Made by a program: the position numbers and the translations under genes. This document shows, one piece after another, positions 23,146 through 33,000 of a stretch of DNA of 40,861 bases (positions are counted from its first letter, which is position 1; the number at the start of each line of letters is the position of its first letter). The stretch comes from an uncultured Prevotellaceae bacterium (GTDB taxonomy: Bacteria; Bacteroidota; Bacteroidia; Bacteroidales; Bacteroidaceae). Location: assembly GCA_946415705.1 (NCBI GenBank), contig CAMKTN010000020.1, positions 1 through 40,861 of the forward strand, read 5' to 3'. The notes beneath the pieces were generated by a model, which saw only the letters and a program-made list of their open reading frames with translations, did no database searches and was not told the origin of the DNA.

Positions 23146-26100
23146 ATGAAAAAGTTCTTACTTTCTCTCGTGTCGTTGTTCCTTCTTACATCTTATGCAG
23201 TAGCAGGTACTGTGAAGATTGCTTACGCGGGGTCAACGACAACAAATATGACGGGAAATAATGACGCGGCATTGTTTGGCGTATCAGGTGAAGAATGGAA
23301 TATCGTTGGTGTTAAAGGCGGGGCAAATCACTTTCCTGGCCTTAACAAGGATGGTTCCCTTCGTCTTTATTACAATGCTACAGCGTCCAGTTCTGTGACA
23401 TTTACTGTTATAAAGGAAGATTGTACGATTAACAAGATTATCAGTATGTCCTTTAATACAGGTAAAGATAAGGTCACAGTTTCTGTTGGCGGCGAACTTG
23501 TAGAGGCTGACGATGAAGGGTCTTATGCCATTAACAGTACATCATTTGTTTTAGGTAATGGTGGTACTGATCAAGTCCAGATTAAGGAAATTATTCTGGA
23601 TGTGGACGGCATGGAAGGAAACTATGTTATAGTTCATATCGCCAACACTGCGGAGACAGCTTATACAGTAGCTGAGGCTTTTGAGCTTATCGATGCCGGT
23701 GCGGCTTTAAGCGAAACAGTCTTTGTTAAGGGCATCGTTTCTCAGGTTGACCAGCTTGAATCTAACAACTCCATCACTTATTGGATTTCCGATGATGGCA
23801 CTACAGAGAATCAGTTTGAGTGCTATAAAGGGTTCGGAATTGACGGCGTCACATTCGAGTCGGCTGAGGATATCGAAGTAGGTGCTTCTGTCATCGTAAA
23901 AGGAACGTTGAAGAAGTACAATAATATATACGAACTCAACTCAGGCAACCAGCTCGTGTCTTACGAGGCTCCCGAGCCTGAGCCCGAACCCGTAGCTAAC
24001 CTCGTGGAGAATGCTGACTTCAGCGCTGCAACAATCATTGACAACCATATCTGCACCTATGCAAAGGATATGGAGGCCAACGGCACTACCTTCAGCCAGA
24101 TGCAGGAGGTTGCCGGTTGGGCGATTGTCAACAATGGCGACGCCCGTGCAGCCGGTGTAATGGCTTATGGCGCTGATACCTGGATTGGCGGTGCCGGCTA
24201 TGCCGTTCCCGCATACAATCCTGCTGGTTTGGTAGAGGGTCAGGGCCTTGGCATCGTAGCTGTATGGAGTGGAGATGCTCAGTACACTCAGGCTATATTC
24301 TACAAACCCGGCTATTACCTCGTATCCGCCCGCATCTACAATGCTGGCGGCACTACTACAACAGCTGCAAACCTCTTTGGCGCAACTGTCGGTGAGACCA
24401 GCTATTATGCAGAGAACAAGTCTTACGAAGTTGGCGCATGGACTCGCGAGAATGTAACCTTCCAGGTGGAAGCTGACACCGAAGGTGCAATTTCTCTGGG
24501 TTATAAGGCTACAAATGCTGGAAACGCTTCTCAGCAACACTTGTTCTATGATGCTGTCATCGTGAAGGTGTTCGAGTCTGAAGATGCTCGTGCTGCTTTC
24601 ATCGAGAATCAGGCTATCGCAGATGCTGCTGACGCTGCCGCCTTCGCTGTTATTAAGGCTAAGGCTGCCGCTCTTGCAACCCTCGAGACACTTTCTGTAG
24701 GCGAAAGCTTGTTCCAGTATAGTCAGGATGCTATCGATGCTGCCAAGATTGCTATTGAAGCAGCTGAGACAGTTGAGGATATAGCTGCTGCTATGCCTGC
24801 TCAGAACCTTCCCGAAACGGATAAACTGTATAGCTTCCAACTTAAGGATGGTGGCAATTACATGACCCTTGACGGTGGTACAAAGCTTGCTGCCAAGGCG
24901 ATGGGATTCTCCTTCGTTCCTGATAATGGCGGTGGCTATGCCATCACCAATGGAACTGAGTATGTGGCTTGCACAGGTACAGGTGATAACATCTGGTCCA
25001 TGGGTACTGCTACAGAACCATATTCTTGGGTGATCACGTATCTGGCAGATGGTTACTACACACTGGCAAAGGCTTCAAACAATGCGAATTACATAGGTGT
25101 TGACGACACTGCTGCAGGCTCTTCTTGCTTCGCCGATAAGGGCGTTAGCGATAAGGCATCGTGGGCTATTGCAGAGTATGTAGCTCCCACAGTTTACACT
25201 GTCGCCATCTCCGAATCCATCGAGAACGGTACGGTTGCTGCAGAACCCGCCAGCGCTGAAGCAGGTGAGAAGATTCAGTTGACCGCTACTCCCGCCGAGG
25301 GTTATGAGCTGGAGGGTTACATCGTCACTTGCGAAACCATCAACGAGGTTGTTGTGGTCGCTGAGGATGGTTCCTTCACGATGCCCGCAGACGACGTAAC
25401 GGTTTCCGCTACCTTCGTGGAAGCAGGTCCTGCTCCTGTCGTATGGGAGGCCTATCCCGGATGGGTTCGTGACAACGTGGCATCCGCTTACTACTTTGGC
25501 GTTATCACTCCGGGCACTGCCAGCGAGGCATTTGCTATGAGTGGATTCCAACTCGCCCAGGAGTCAGGAGCGGGTGCTGCTGAGCGCTATGCCGTGATCG
25601 CAACAGCTGCTCCCGAGGGTACGACCCTGTCCGCAGACAAGGTGCTTGCTGTCTCGGAGAATCCTGTCACCCCCACCGTTGCCAATCCTGGTAAGAACTA
25701 TGACTACACCTTCAGCGAGGATATCATCTTGAAGGGTGCCACCACTTACTATGTCGTCTTCACCACGGCGAACGAGCCTGTGGACGGAAACTACACGGTA
25801 GGAGCACAGCGCCTGAGCCTCAATGTCAGTTATGGTGAGTATGCTCCCGGTTTAGTTGCCGGCAATGGTACTGCACAGAAGAATTGGACACCTGGCTTCA
25901 AGGCTCAGTTGACCGTTCCTGCTTTTGCTATTACCTGCGCAGTGGCAGAGAATGGTTCGATTCAGACGGATGTTGCCGAGGCAAAGGCTGGCGAGAAGGT
26001 TATTGTTACCGCCACTCCCGCCGAGGGCTACAAGCTGAAGAACATCATGGTGACTGGCAAGACAACAGACATTGCTGTTGAGGTTGCTGAGGATGGTTCC

Positions 26101-29100
26101 TTCATCATGCCTGCAGATGAAGTAACGGTTTCCGCTACCTTCCAGGATCTCGCTTCTGTCGTATATATTGAGACTGACCTCACAAGCCAATTCTCCAGCT
26201 TGACAGATTATAGTAAGTGGGTTGGTGCTACCGGCTATACTGCTACCAATTACTGCCCTGCAGTTACAACAAATGCAGGACAGACCGTACAGGTTTGCGA
26301 GAAGTATGTTTCCAGTTGCACAGACACAGGTGATATTTTCTATCAGACTTTGTCAGGACTTGCAGAAGGTACTTATAAGATTGAACTCTATGGCGGTGCT
26401 GCTTTCACCTTCGGTCGTGGATTCGGCTCTCAGGCCTTTACAGGTGAAACAGGAACAGGAGATGCCTGGGGTACTCACGTTAGTGACACCTATACAGCAG
26501 GTCAGCATATTGATACCGAGACAGGTGTTAAGTTGTATGCTGTTACGTCTGAGGGTGAGTTCGGTGGCGAGATACCTATCTATTATGCTACAGACTTCCC
26601 CGACGGCGCCGCTGTCGTAACATTGAACGGCGTAAAGGTGGGAAGCAATGGTGAGATGAAGATAGGTATGTCTAAGACTTCTCAGTCCACTAACTGGCAT
26701 GTGATCCAGCTGAAGGGCGTGACAGCTACCGTCGATGCCGCTTCTCTGTTGGCTCATTCCGTGAAGGAAGCCAAAGCTATTGATCCCGCTACTGTTCCTG
26801 CTGCTCTCGCTACTCAGATCAATGAGACCGTTGAGGCTAACGATAAGGAGTATGAGACAGCAGAAGAGTATCAAGCCGCTATCGCTGCCATTGACGCTGT
26901 CGTCGCCAAGGCTGCTCCTTATGCACCTCTGACGGAAGTCCTGAATCTGGGCGAGACCTATAAGGCAAATAGCTCCAACGAAGATGCTAAGAGTACCTAC
27001 GATACTGCTATTGCTGATGTGAAGGCCGCTTACGATGCTGTTACTGTTGAGGACTTTGCTGCTGCTATCGCTACCGTCAAAGCTGCTCTGCCCGCACTGG
27101 CTAAGTCACAGACAGCTGACAATTCCGATATGTCAATCCTCTTGGAGGGCCTTGCATGGACTGTCAATGCGGGTAATGGCCCCAATCCTTATGCTGATTG
27201 CACTGAAACCTTTGCAGAAACCAATATTCCTGCTGGTAAGGTGATGTATCAGAGCCTCACAGGCTTGAATCCTGGTAAGTATGAGGTGAAGATGCTGGCT
27301 TGTGCCAATGTCGCATGGCGTGACTGCAACACGGGTGAGGGCATTGCACAGGTCTATGTGAACGATGTCACAGAGGACATCGAGGTCATTGCACAGACAG
27401 CTTGCACACCCGCTGACCATGAGTACACCCTGATCGCTATCGTCGGTGAGGATGGAACGCTTGAGTTTGGTTTGCAGAATATTGCCGAGGGTGGTAACTG
27501 GTATGTAGCTAAGCCCACTAGCGTGAAACTCGTGAAGGCTCTTTATGGTACAGAACTCGCTTACGAAAAGGCGCTCGCTTCCATCAAGGACGGCGAATCC
27601 TATCGCATATTCACCGAGGTTGGTGACAAGAAGTTCTATCTGAACACCGCTGGTTATCTGGTGGCTGATGTCAAGAACGCCGCAACATTCACGTTCACGG
27701 CTGTCAAGGCCAACGGCACGGTTTATGAGACAGGTTGGAACCTCGGATGCAAGTTCACAAACCCCGAAACGGGTGGAAATACGACATTTACTAATGATGG
27801 ACATATCCATACAAATGGTAAGAATGATCGTAATGACTGGGAGCGTCAGGTATTCTTCCTCAATGGAGAGGGCAAGTATGCTGTTCGTGCAACCAATGCT
27901 AACAATGCAGCTTGGGGATCCAACACCTACTGGAATGTCTTTGACACTGAGGCCACATTGCCTACGGCTGGATATACTCTAGATACGCCCGCTTATGTAT
28001 GGCAAATTGAAGCCAATGTTGACAATCGTCCTGCCGCTTACGCAATAGCTCAGAATTGGCCTGCTAAGCTGCAAGTGATTGAGGGCCTTGTCACAGACGC
28101 TTCTCAGTGGACAACGAATGCTCAGGAAAGTAGTGAAGGTCCCATCAAGGATATCTGCGATGGTAATATAGGAACTCACTTCCACAGCCAGTGGAGCGGT
28201 ACCGGTCCAGATGCAGACCACTACATCCAGGCAACCCTTCCTGAGGCTGCTCAAAAGTTCCATATTGCCTTCTATAAGCGTAACGATAACAACCGTCCGA
28301 CCAGCATCGTAGTATCCGCTGGTGATGCAGAACCCGCTCAGACCATCACTGAAGGTCTGCCAGCACCCGCATGGTACTCTGCAGAGGTTGATCTCGGTGC
28401 TGATTCCGATGTGATACGCTTCACAGTGACCAACACCAATACGAATGATGCAGATGCGACCAAAGGTAAGAACAACGGTCATGTGTTCTTCACTTTCGGT
28501 GAGTTCTACATCCTGCCGTGCAATGAGATGACGGATGCAGCTGCCAAGTACATTGTCAGCAACTACACGGACATCGATCCTGACTTCAATCTTGAAGAGG
28601 TTGAGACTCTCGATGCTCAGATTGAAGCAGCTTACCAGCAGGCTCTGTTGAAGGAAGATCTTGCAGATCTCGTAGCATATATCGAACATGCTAAGGAGTA
28701 TGTGGCTGCTTATCCCGCAGCAGATGCAGATGAACTCGTTCGGGATGCAACAACAACTCTTAACAATCTCGCAAATGGTGAATACACCACGAAGGAGGAA
28801 ATTGCAAGTGCGAAGTCCATGGCCATCACGGCTGTGAAGCTCTTCGTGAGTGCTGCCGGCACGCCGACCAAGGATACCGACATCACGGAGTGGTTCATCG
28901 TCAATCCTACGCCAACGACTAATGGTGACGGCTGGACGATTACGAATGCAAGTGGCGCTCCTGCAGCAGCCAACGCTTATGACCCGGGTAACAACGTTGC
29001 GGAGTTCTGGAACCAGGCAGCTCACACGATTGCCCAGACCGTTACTCTCCCGGCTGGTGACTACAAGCTCACCGCTATCGCTCTGCAGCGCACCGATATG

Positions 29101-29889
29101 ACAGGTTATCTCTTCGCCGGTGAAACTCAGACGACCCTCGCCGATGTCGTTGACACCGAAGTGAATAGTCGTACACAGGCCAACACTTGGTTCAATGACG
29201 GTAATGGCGTGAATGAGGTTGAGTTCACGATGGCCGAGACTGGTGAGATCGGAATCGGTATTACCACTGACAAAGACAATGGCGACCACTGGACTGTATG
29301 GCGTAGCTTCAAGATCGAGAAGCTTGCTCCTGCTGCTCCCGAAAGCGTTGACTATGCTGGTATCCTCGAGCAGACAGTTGTCAACCGCCAGACTGGCAAA
29401 CAGATGGGTGAGACAACCACCGATGATCAGACGATCACTCTGATAGATGCAGGCGAAGGTCTTGTTGACATCAAGGTGAATGGTGGCTTCACATTGCCTA
29501 TCGGTATGACGATTCCTGAGTTCACTATCAAGGGTGTAGCCGTTGTGGAATCTCAGGAAACAGCTTCTGCTACCTATAGCTACGAAGGAAGTGTTACCAT
29601 ACAGAATGGCATGATGACCAGCACTTATGACGTAACTCTTACCGGCTACCAGGCAAGTGTTGAGGCAACTCCTGTCTTCTGTGTAGTATTGACTCAGGCT
29701 CTCATCGACACCATCTACTTCGGTGCTGATCAGAATGCCATCGATGCTTACAAGCAAGCTGTCGGCATCAAGGGCATCAAGGCTGCAAGTGAGAATGCCG
29801 CTATCTACGACCTCTCCGGCCGCAAGGTGGAGAAGATGGTGAAGGGTGGCATCTACATCGTCAACGGCAAAAAGGTGTCGTTTAAGTAA
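23146..29889 (+). CDS. Giant secreted multi-domain protein with sorting tail
   Basis: 2247 aa, exported. Signal peptide 1-20 (cleavage near AVA-G). Visible modules in order: N-terminal beta domain (~20-160); OB-fold-like domain (~165-271, VFVKGIVSQV); galactose-binding-like beta-sandwich (~283-478); helical spacer; beta-trefoil-like (~555-678); bacterial repeat (~683-758, TATPAEGYELEG); Ig/FN-like (~768-921); second bacterial repeat (~925-1000); further beta-sandwiches (~1006-1193, ~1327-1465) with helical spacers; second trefoil-like (~1478-1622); discoidin-like (~1640-1793); beta-sandwich (~1910-2061) ending DHWTVWRSFKIE; calycin-like (~2066-2208); tail IYDLSGRKVEKMVKG (from ~2220). No catalytic motif is seen. 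Inferred role: surface or secreted adhesin/glycan binder. Domain names are by eye. The first ~800 bases of coding sequence look more AT-rich than the rest. Confidence 0.85.
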   Translation: MKKFLLSLVSLFLLTSYAVAGTVKIAYAGSTTTNMTGNNDAALFGVSGEEWNIVGVKGGANHFPGLNKDGSLRLYYNATASSSVTFTVIKEDCTINKIISMSFNTGKDKVTVSVGGELVEADDEGSYAINSTSFVLGNGGTDQVQIKEIILDVDGMEGNYVIVHIANTAETAYTVAEAFELIDAGAALSETVFVKGIVSQVDQLESNNSITYWISDDGTTENQFECYKGFGIDGVTFESAEDIEVGASVIVKGTLKKYNNIYELNSGNQLVSYEAPEPEPEPVANLVENADFSAATIIDNHICTYAKDMEANGTTFSQMQEVAGWAIVNNGDARAAGVMAYGADTWIGGAGYAVPAYNPAGLVEGQGLGIVAVWSGDAQYTQAIFYKPGYYLVSARIYNAGGTTTTAANLFGATVGETSYYAENKSYEVGAWTRENVTFQVEADTEGAISLGYKATNAGNASQQHLFYDAVIVKVFESEDARAAFIENQAIADAADAAAFAVIKAKAAALATLETLSVGESLFQYSQDAIDAAKIAIEAAETVEDIAAAMPAQNLPETDKLYSFQLKDGGNYMTLDGGTKLAAKAMGFSFVPDNGGGYAITNGTEYVACTGTGDNIWSMGTATEPYSWVITYLADGYYTLAKASNNANYIGVDDTAAGSSCFADKGVSDKASWAIAEYVAPTVYTVAISESIENGTVAAEPASAEAGEKIQLTATPAEGYELEGYIVTCETINEVVVVAEDGSFTMPADDVTVSATFVEAGPAPVVWEAYPGWVRDNVASAYYFGVITPGTASEAFAMSGFQLAQESGAGAAERYAVIATAAPEGTTLSADKVLAVSENPVTPTVANPGKNYDYTFSEDIILKGATTYYVVFTTANEPVDGNYTVGAQRLSLNVSYGEYAPGLVAGNGTAQKNWTPGFKAQLTVPAFAITCAVAENGSIQTDVAEAKAGEKVIVTATPAEGYKLKNIMVTGKTTDIAVEVAEDGSFIMPADEVTVSATFQDLASVVYIETDLTSQFSSLTDYSKWVGATGYTATNYCPAVTTNAGQTVQVCEKYVSSCTDTGDIFYQTLSGLAEGTYKIELYGGAAFTFGRGFGSQAFTGETGTGDAWGTHVSDTYTAGQHIDTETGVKLYAVTSEGEFGGEIPIYYATDFPDGAAVVTLNGVKVGSNGEMKIGMSKTSQSTNWHVIQLKGVTATVDAASLLAHSVKEAKAIDPATVPAALATQINETVEANDKEYETAEEYQAAIAAIDAVVAKAAPYAPLTEVLNLGETYKANSSNEDAKSTYDTAIADVKAAYDAVTVEDFAAAIATVKAALPALAKSQTADNSDMSILLEGLAWTVNAGNGPNPYADCTETFAETNIPAGKVMYQSLTGLNPGKYEVKMLACANVAWRDCNTGEGIAQVYVNDVTEDIEVIAQTACTPADHEYTLIAIVGEDGTLEFGLQNIAEGGNWYVAKPTSVKLVKALYGTELAYEKALASIKDGESYRIFTEVGDKKFYLNTAGYLVADVKNAATFTFTAVKANGTVYETGWNLGCKFTNPETGGNTTFTNDGHIHTNGKNDRNDWERQVFFLNGEGKYAVRATNANNAAWGSNTYWNVFDTEATLPTAGYTLDTPAYVWQIEANVDNRPAAYAIAQNWPAKLQVIEGLVTDASQWTTNAQESSEGPIKDICDGNIGTHFHSQWSGTGPDADHYIQATLPEAAQKFHIAFYKRNDNNRPTSIVVSAGDAEPAQTITEGLPAPAWYSAEVDLGADSDVIRFTVTNTNTNDADATKGKNNGHVFFTFGEFYILPCNEMTDAAAKYIVSNYTDIDPDFNLEEVETLDAQIEAAYQQALLKEDLADLVAYIEHAKEYVAAYPAADADELVRDATTTLNNLANGEYTTKEEIASAKSMAITAVKLFVSAAGTPTKDTDITEWFIVNPTPTTNGDGWTITNASGAPAAANAYDPGNNVAEFWNQAAHTIAQTVTLPAGDYKLTAIALQRTDMTGYLFAGETQTTLADVVDTEVNSRTQANTWFNDGNGVNEVEFTMAETGEIGIGITTDKDNGDHWTVWRSFKIEKLAPAAPESVDYAGILEQTVVNRQTGKQMGETTTDDQTITLIDAGEGLVDIKVNGGFTLPIGMTIPEFTIKGVAVVESQETASATYSYEGSVTIQNGMMTSTYDVTLTGYQASVEATPVFCVVLTQALIDTIYFGADQNAIDAYKQAVGIKGIKAASENAAIYDLSGRKVEKMVKGGIYIVNGKKVSFK

Positions 29890-29940
29890 AAAGTTCGTTT
29901 TGCCGCGATTAAATCGCGCAAAATGAATTCCCGATAGAGT

Positions 29941-29971
29941 GGGGCGGCCAAAAGGTCGCCCCGCTTTTTTT
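29941..29971 (+). terminator. Terminator after the first giant gene
   Basis: Stem GGGGCGGCC/GGTCGCCCC (one G-U pair) with AAAA loop, then GC and seven T. A second hairpin, TTTTG.CGCGATT with AATCGCG.CAAAA, lies just upstream at 29898-29923. Confidence 0.9.
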
Positions 29972-30001
29972 GTGTTCATCTTACACTTTTTCACCAAAAT
30001 G

Positions 30002-30032
30002 CTTGTTGCATCAACAGAAATCACTACCTTTG
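30002..30032 (+). promoter_or_regulatory. Promoter of the second giant gene
   Basis: CTTG (30002-30005), 19-nt spacer, TACCTTTG (30025-30032). The leader to the ATG at 30081 is ~40 nt, AT-rich, with TTATTAACTA direct repeats and no GC-rich block, unlike the leader of the first giant gene. Confidence 0.78.
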
Positions 30033-30080
30033 CCCCCAAATTTACGCTTTTTATTAACTACTTTATTTATTAACTAACAA

Positions 30081-33000
30081 ATGAAACTAAAAACGTTTTT
30101 AATAGCTGCGCTGGCAGCTATGGTCAGTTTAGGCGCAAAAGCCCAACTGACAGACGGAACCGTGTACTGGATTCAGGATGTTGGTTCCGGACAGTTCATT
30201 AGTCAAGGCGATGACTGGTCAACCAAGGCTGTCGCTCAGGATGTCGGCGGACTCGGCTTCCAGGTAGAGTTCGTGTCCGATGGTGTTTACAAACTTAAAA
30301 ACATCATGTGGAATACTGTTAAGAATGCCAGTGTGGGCCTTGGAGTTGATGTTTACGTTGACCAAGCCCTTGCGGAATGGACACTCACAGCAGCTGAAGG
30401 TGGCTATCTCATCAGTACTGGTGGCAATTATCTGCTCAATAATAGTGCAGAGAATGCCTACAAGGAGAAACCCATTAATAAAACGACGGATGCCGCCGCC
30501 GCTACAATCTGGAGGTTCCTCACCAGAAGCGAATATGACACTGCGATTCAGGCGTACAAGGACAGCAAAGCTGCCACTTATGCCGCTAATCTCGGTTATA
30601 GTGCCAGCACCGTTTCGGCTTTAGAGGCAATCTTAGCAACGGATTACATCGGTAAGGACTACACCACCAGTATTACGAACCCCACCATAGGTTCCAACTG
30701 GGACGGATGGACGCATGGTAAAATCTCACAACGTAGTGAGGGGGCTGGCATTGGTAGCGGTTGCGCTGAGTTCTGGAATGGTTGCGGTTATGCGACCCAG
30801 ACTGTAACCAGCTTACCCAACGGCCTTTACAAGGTCGAATTCGTAGGTACATATCGTCCCTCGTCTAATACCATTGCAGAGAAACTGGCATCTGAAAACA
30901 CGAGTAGTCCGGCATTCGTTTATGCCAACGATTCTAAGTTAGAATTTCTCCATTGGATTGACGTTCCCGCCAAGGCCAATGCTCGCTCCGGTATCACTAA
31001 AGCGAATGGTTATACTCAGAGCTTCTATACTTATGTCACCGACGGCACATTGGCCCTTGGCGTGGTTGCTGATGGTTGGATAGGTGATAACGGCTATATC
31101 TGGAATCCCTTTGGCCAGTTCTCCATCACATACTATAGCGATCAGGTTGAAGATGGTGATATCACAGCACTTGTTGCCACTATTCCAGCGGTAGGGACTA
31201 TTCCGGCTGCTGTGACCACGAACCTTAATGCTTTGCAGTCAACACTGGAGAGTACCAAAACGATTGCCGCTTTCAATGATCTTACCAATGCTGTAGCTGT
31301 GGCCAAGACATTGGTGGCTCCCTACTCTGCCTATCTTGTTGCTGCCGAGGATGCGGCCATCGCAGGAGTGGATGCAGCGATTATCAATGTACAGAACGAA
31401 GCTGTTGCCTCTGCGACCGAGGAGACCTTTATTGAAACTTGCATCTCTGCCCTCCATAACTCTATCGCGGAGCTTGCCTGTTACGACATTACCGATTTCA
31501 CCATCACCAACCCGACAGCCCAAACTAAGGACGGTTGGGAGGGCACAGATTTCGGTTCAGCTTCAGACGATGTGTGCGAATATTGGAATAAGTCAGGTGC
31601 TGACTTCCATCAGACACTCGCCAATCTCCCTGCTGGTAGCTATCGCCTCACGGTTATAGCAGTGCAGCGTACAAACATGCAGGGTAATGTTTACGCAGGT
31701 GAAAAGAGAACTCTTATTGCAGAGGATGGCATCGTGAATAGTCGTTCTGATTGCGCCGTATGGTTTAATGCAGGTAATGGCGTAAACACCGTCTATTTTA
31801 CTCTTACCGATGTCGCTGACGTTACCATTGGTCTGACCGCTGATGCTACCACAGGTGACCACTGGACTGTGTGGAAGGGCTTCAAGCTTGAGACCTTCTC
31901 AGAGACCGTAGCTGCTTCTTACATGACTCCCGGCTATAATAACGCACTTGCTGCTGCACAGGCTTATCTTACCGTTGATATGTTTGATACGGACAAGAAT
32001 GCCCTGACCGATGCTATCAACGCCAACATTGTGGAACCCTCAACGGCAACCATCGCGGCTTACGAAACAGCCATAGCTAACCTCAATGCTGCTACTAAGG
32101 CAGCCCAAGCTGCTGCTGCAAACTACACACAATACAATCAGATTGTTGCGGCTATCGGTGAGAATACTAATGTTGACCTAACCAGCTTTGTCGCCAATGC
32201 CGATTTCCAGCTGAACAATCTCAATGGTTGGACTTCTGTCGATGGTGGTAACGTGGCAAACAACGGCAACTTCAACAACACATACTTCGTTGAGCGTTGG
32301 AAGAATGGTGTTGCTCTCGGTTCTGGTTCTCTGACCCACGATGCCATCGTTCTCCCCGCAGGCATATATAAGATTACTGCCGATGCACAGAACATTGAAC
32401 AGTACAATGGTGGTGCTGCTGGTACGGGTCTGTTCCTTTGCGCCAATGCAGAGCAGACAGAAATCGGTGCTAAGGGCAATTATGAAGTTTATATTAAGCT
32501 TGAAGACAAAGAGGCTTTGACCATCAAGTTCCTGCAGGACAACTGCACAGGTAACTGGATTGCATACGATAATGTTACTCTGACCTATGTGGCTGAGGAT
32601 TATCTCTATACGCTTGCCGATGGTAAGATGAGCGCTGCAGCAGCAACAGCACAGACTGATGCAGAGGCTGCTTTCCAGGCTGATAAGAATATCCACACCT
32701 ACAACGCATTGTTGGCTGCCATCGCTGAGGCACAGGCATCTGTCGACGCCTATGCAAAGGTGCCGGCGGTATTGACTGCAGCGAATGCTATTCTGGAGGG
32801 CACGAATGTGTACACTGCTGAGGCATTTGAGACTTTCTCCACCGCCATCAGCACTGCGCAAACCGCATACAATGAGAACACACTGTCAACCACAGAAGCC
32901 AATGACCTCGAGCGCACACTCAACATTGCTGGCTGGGGTGTGACCCCCGCACCTGCTTCTATCCCCTTCATCACCAGCGCTTGGACAAGCACGAATGATG

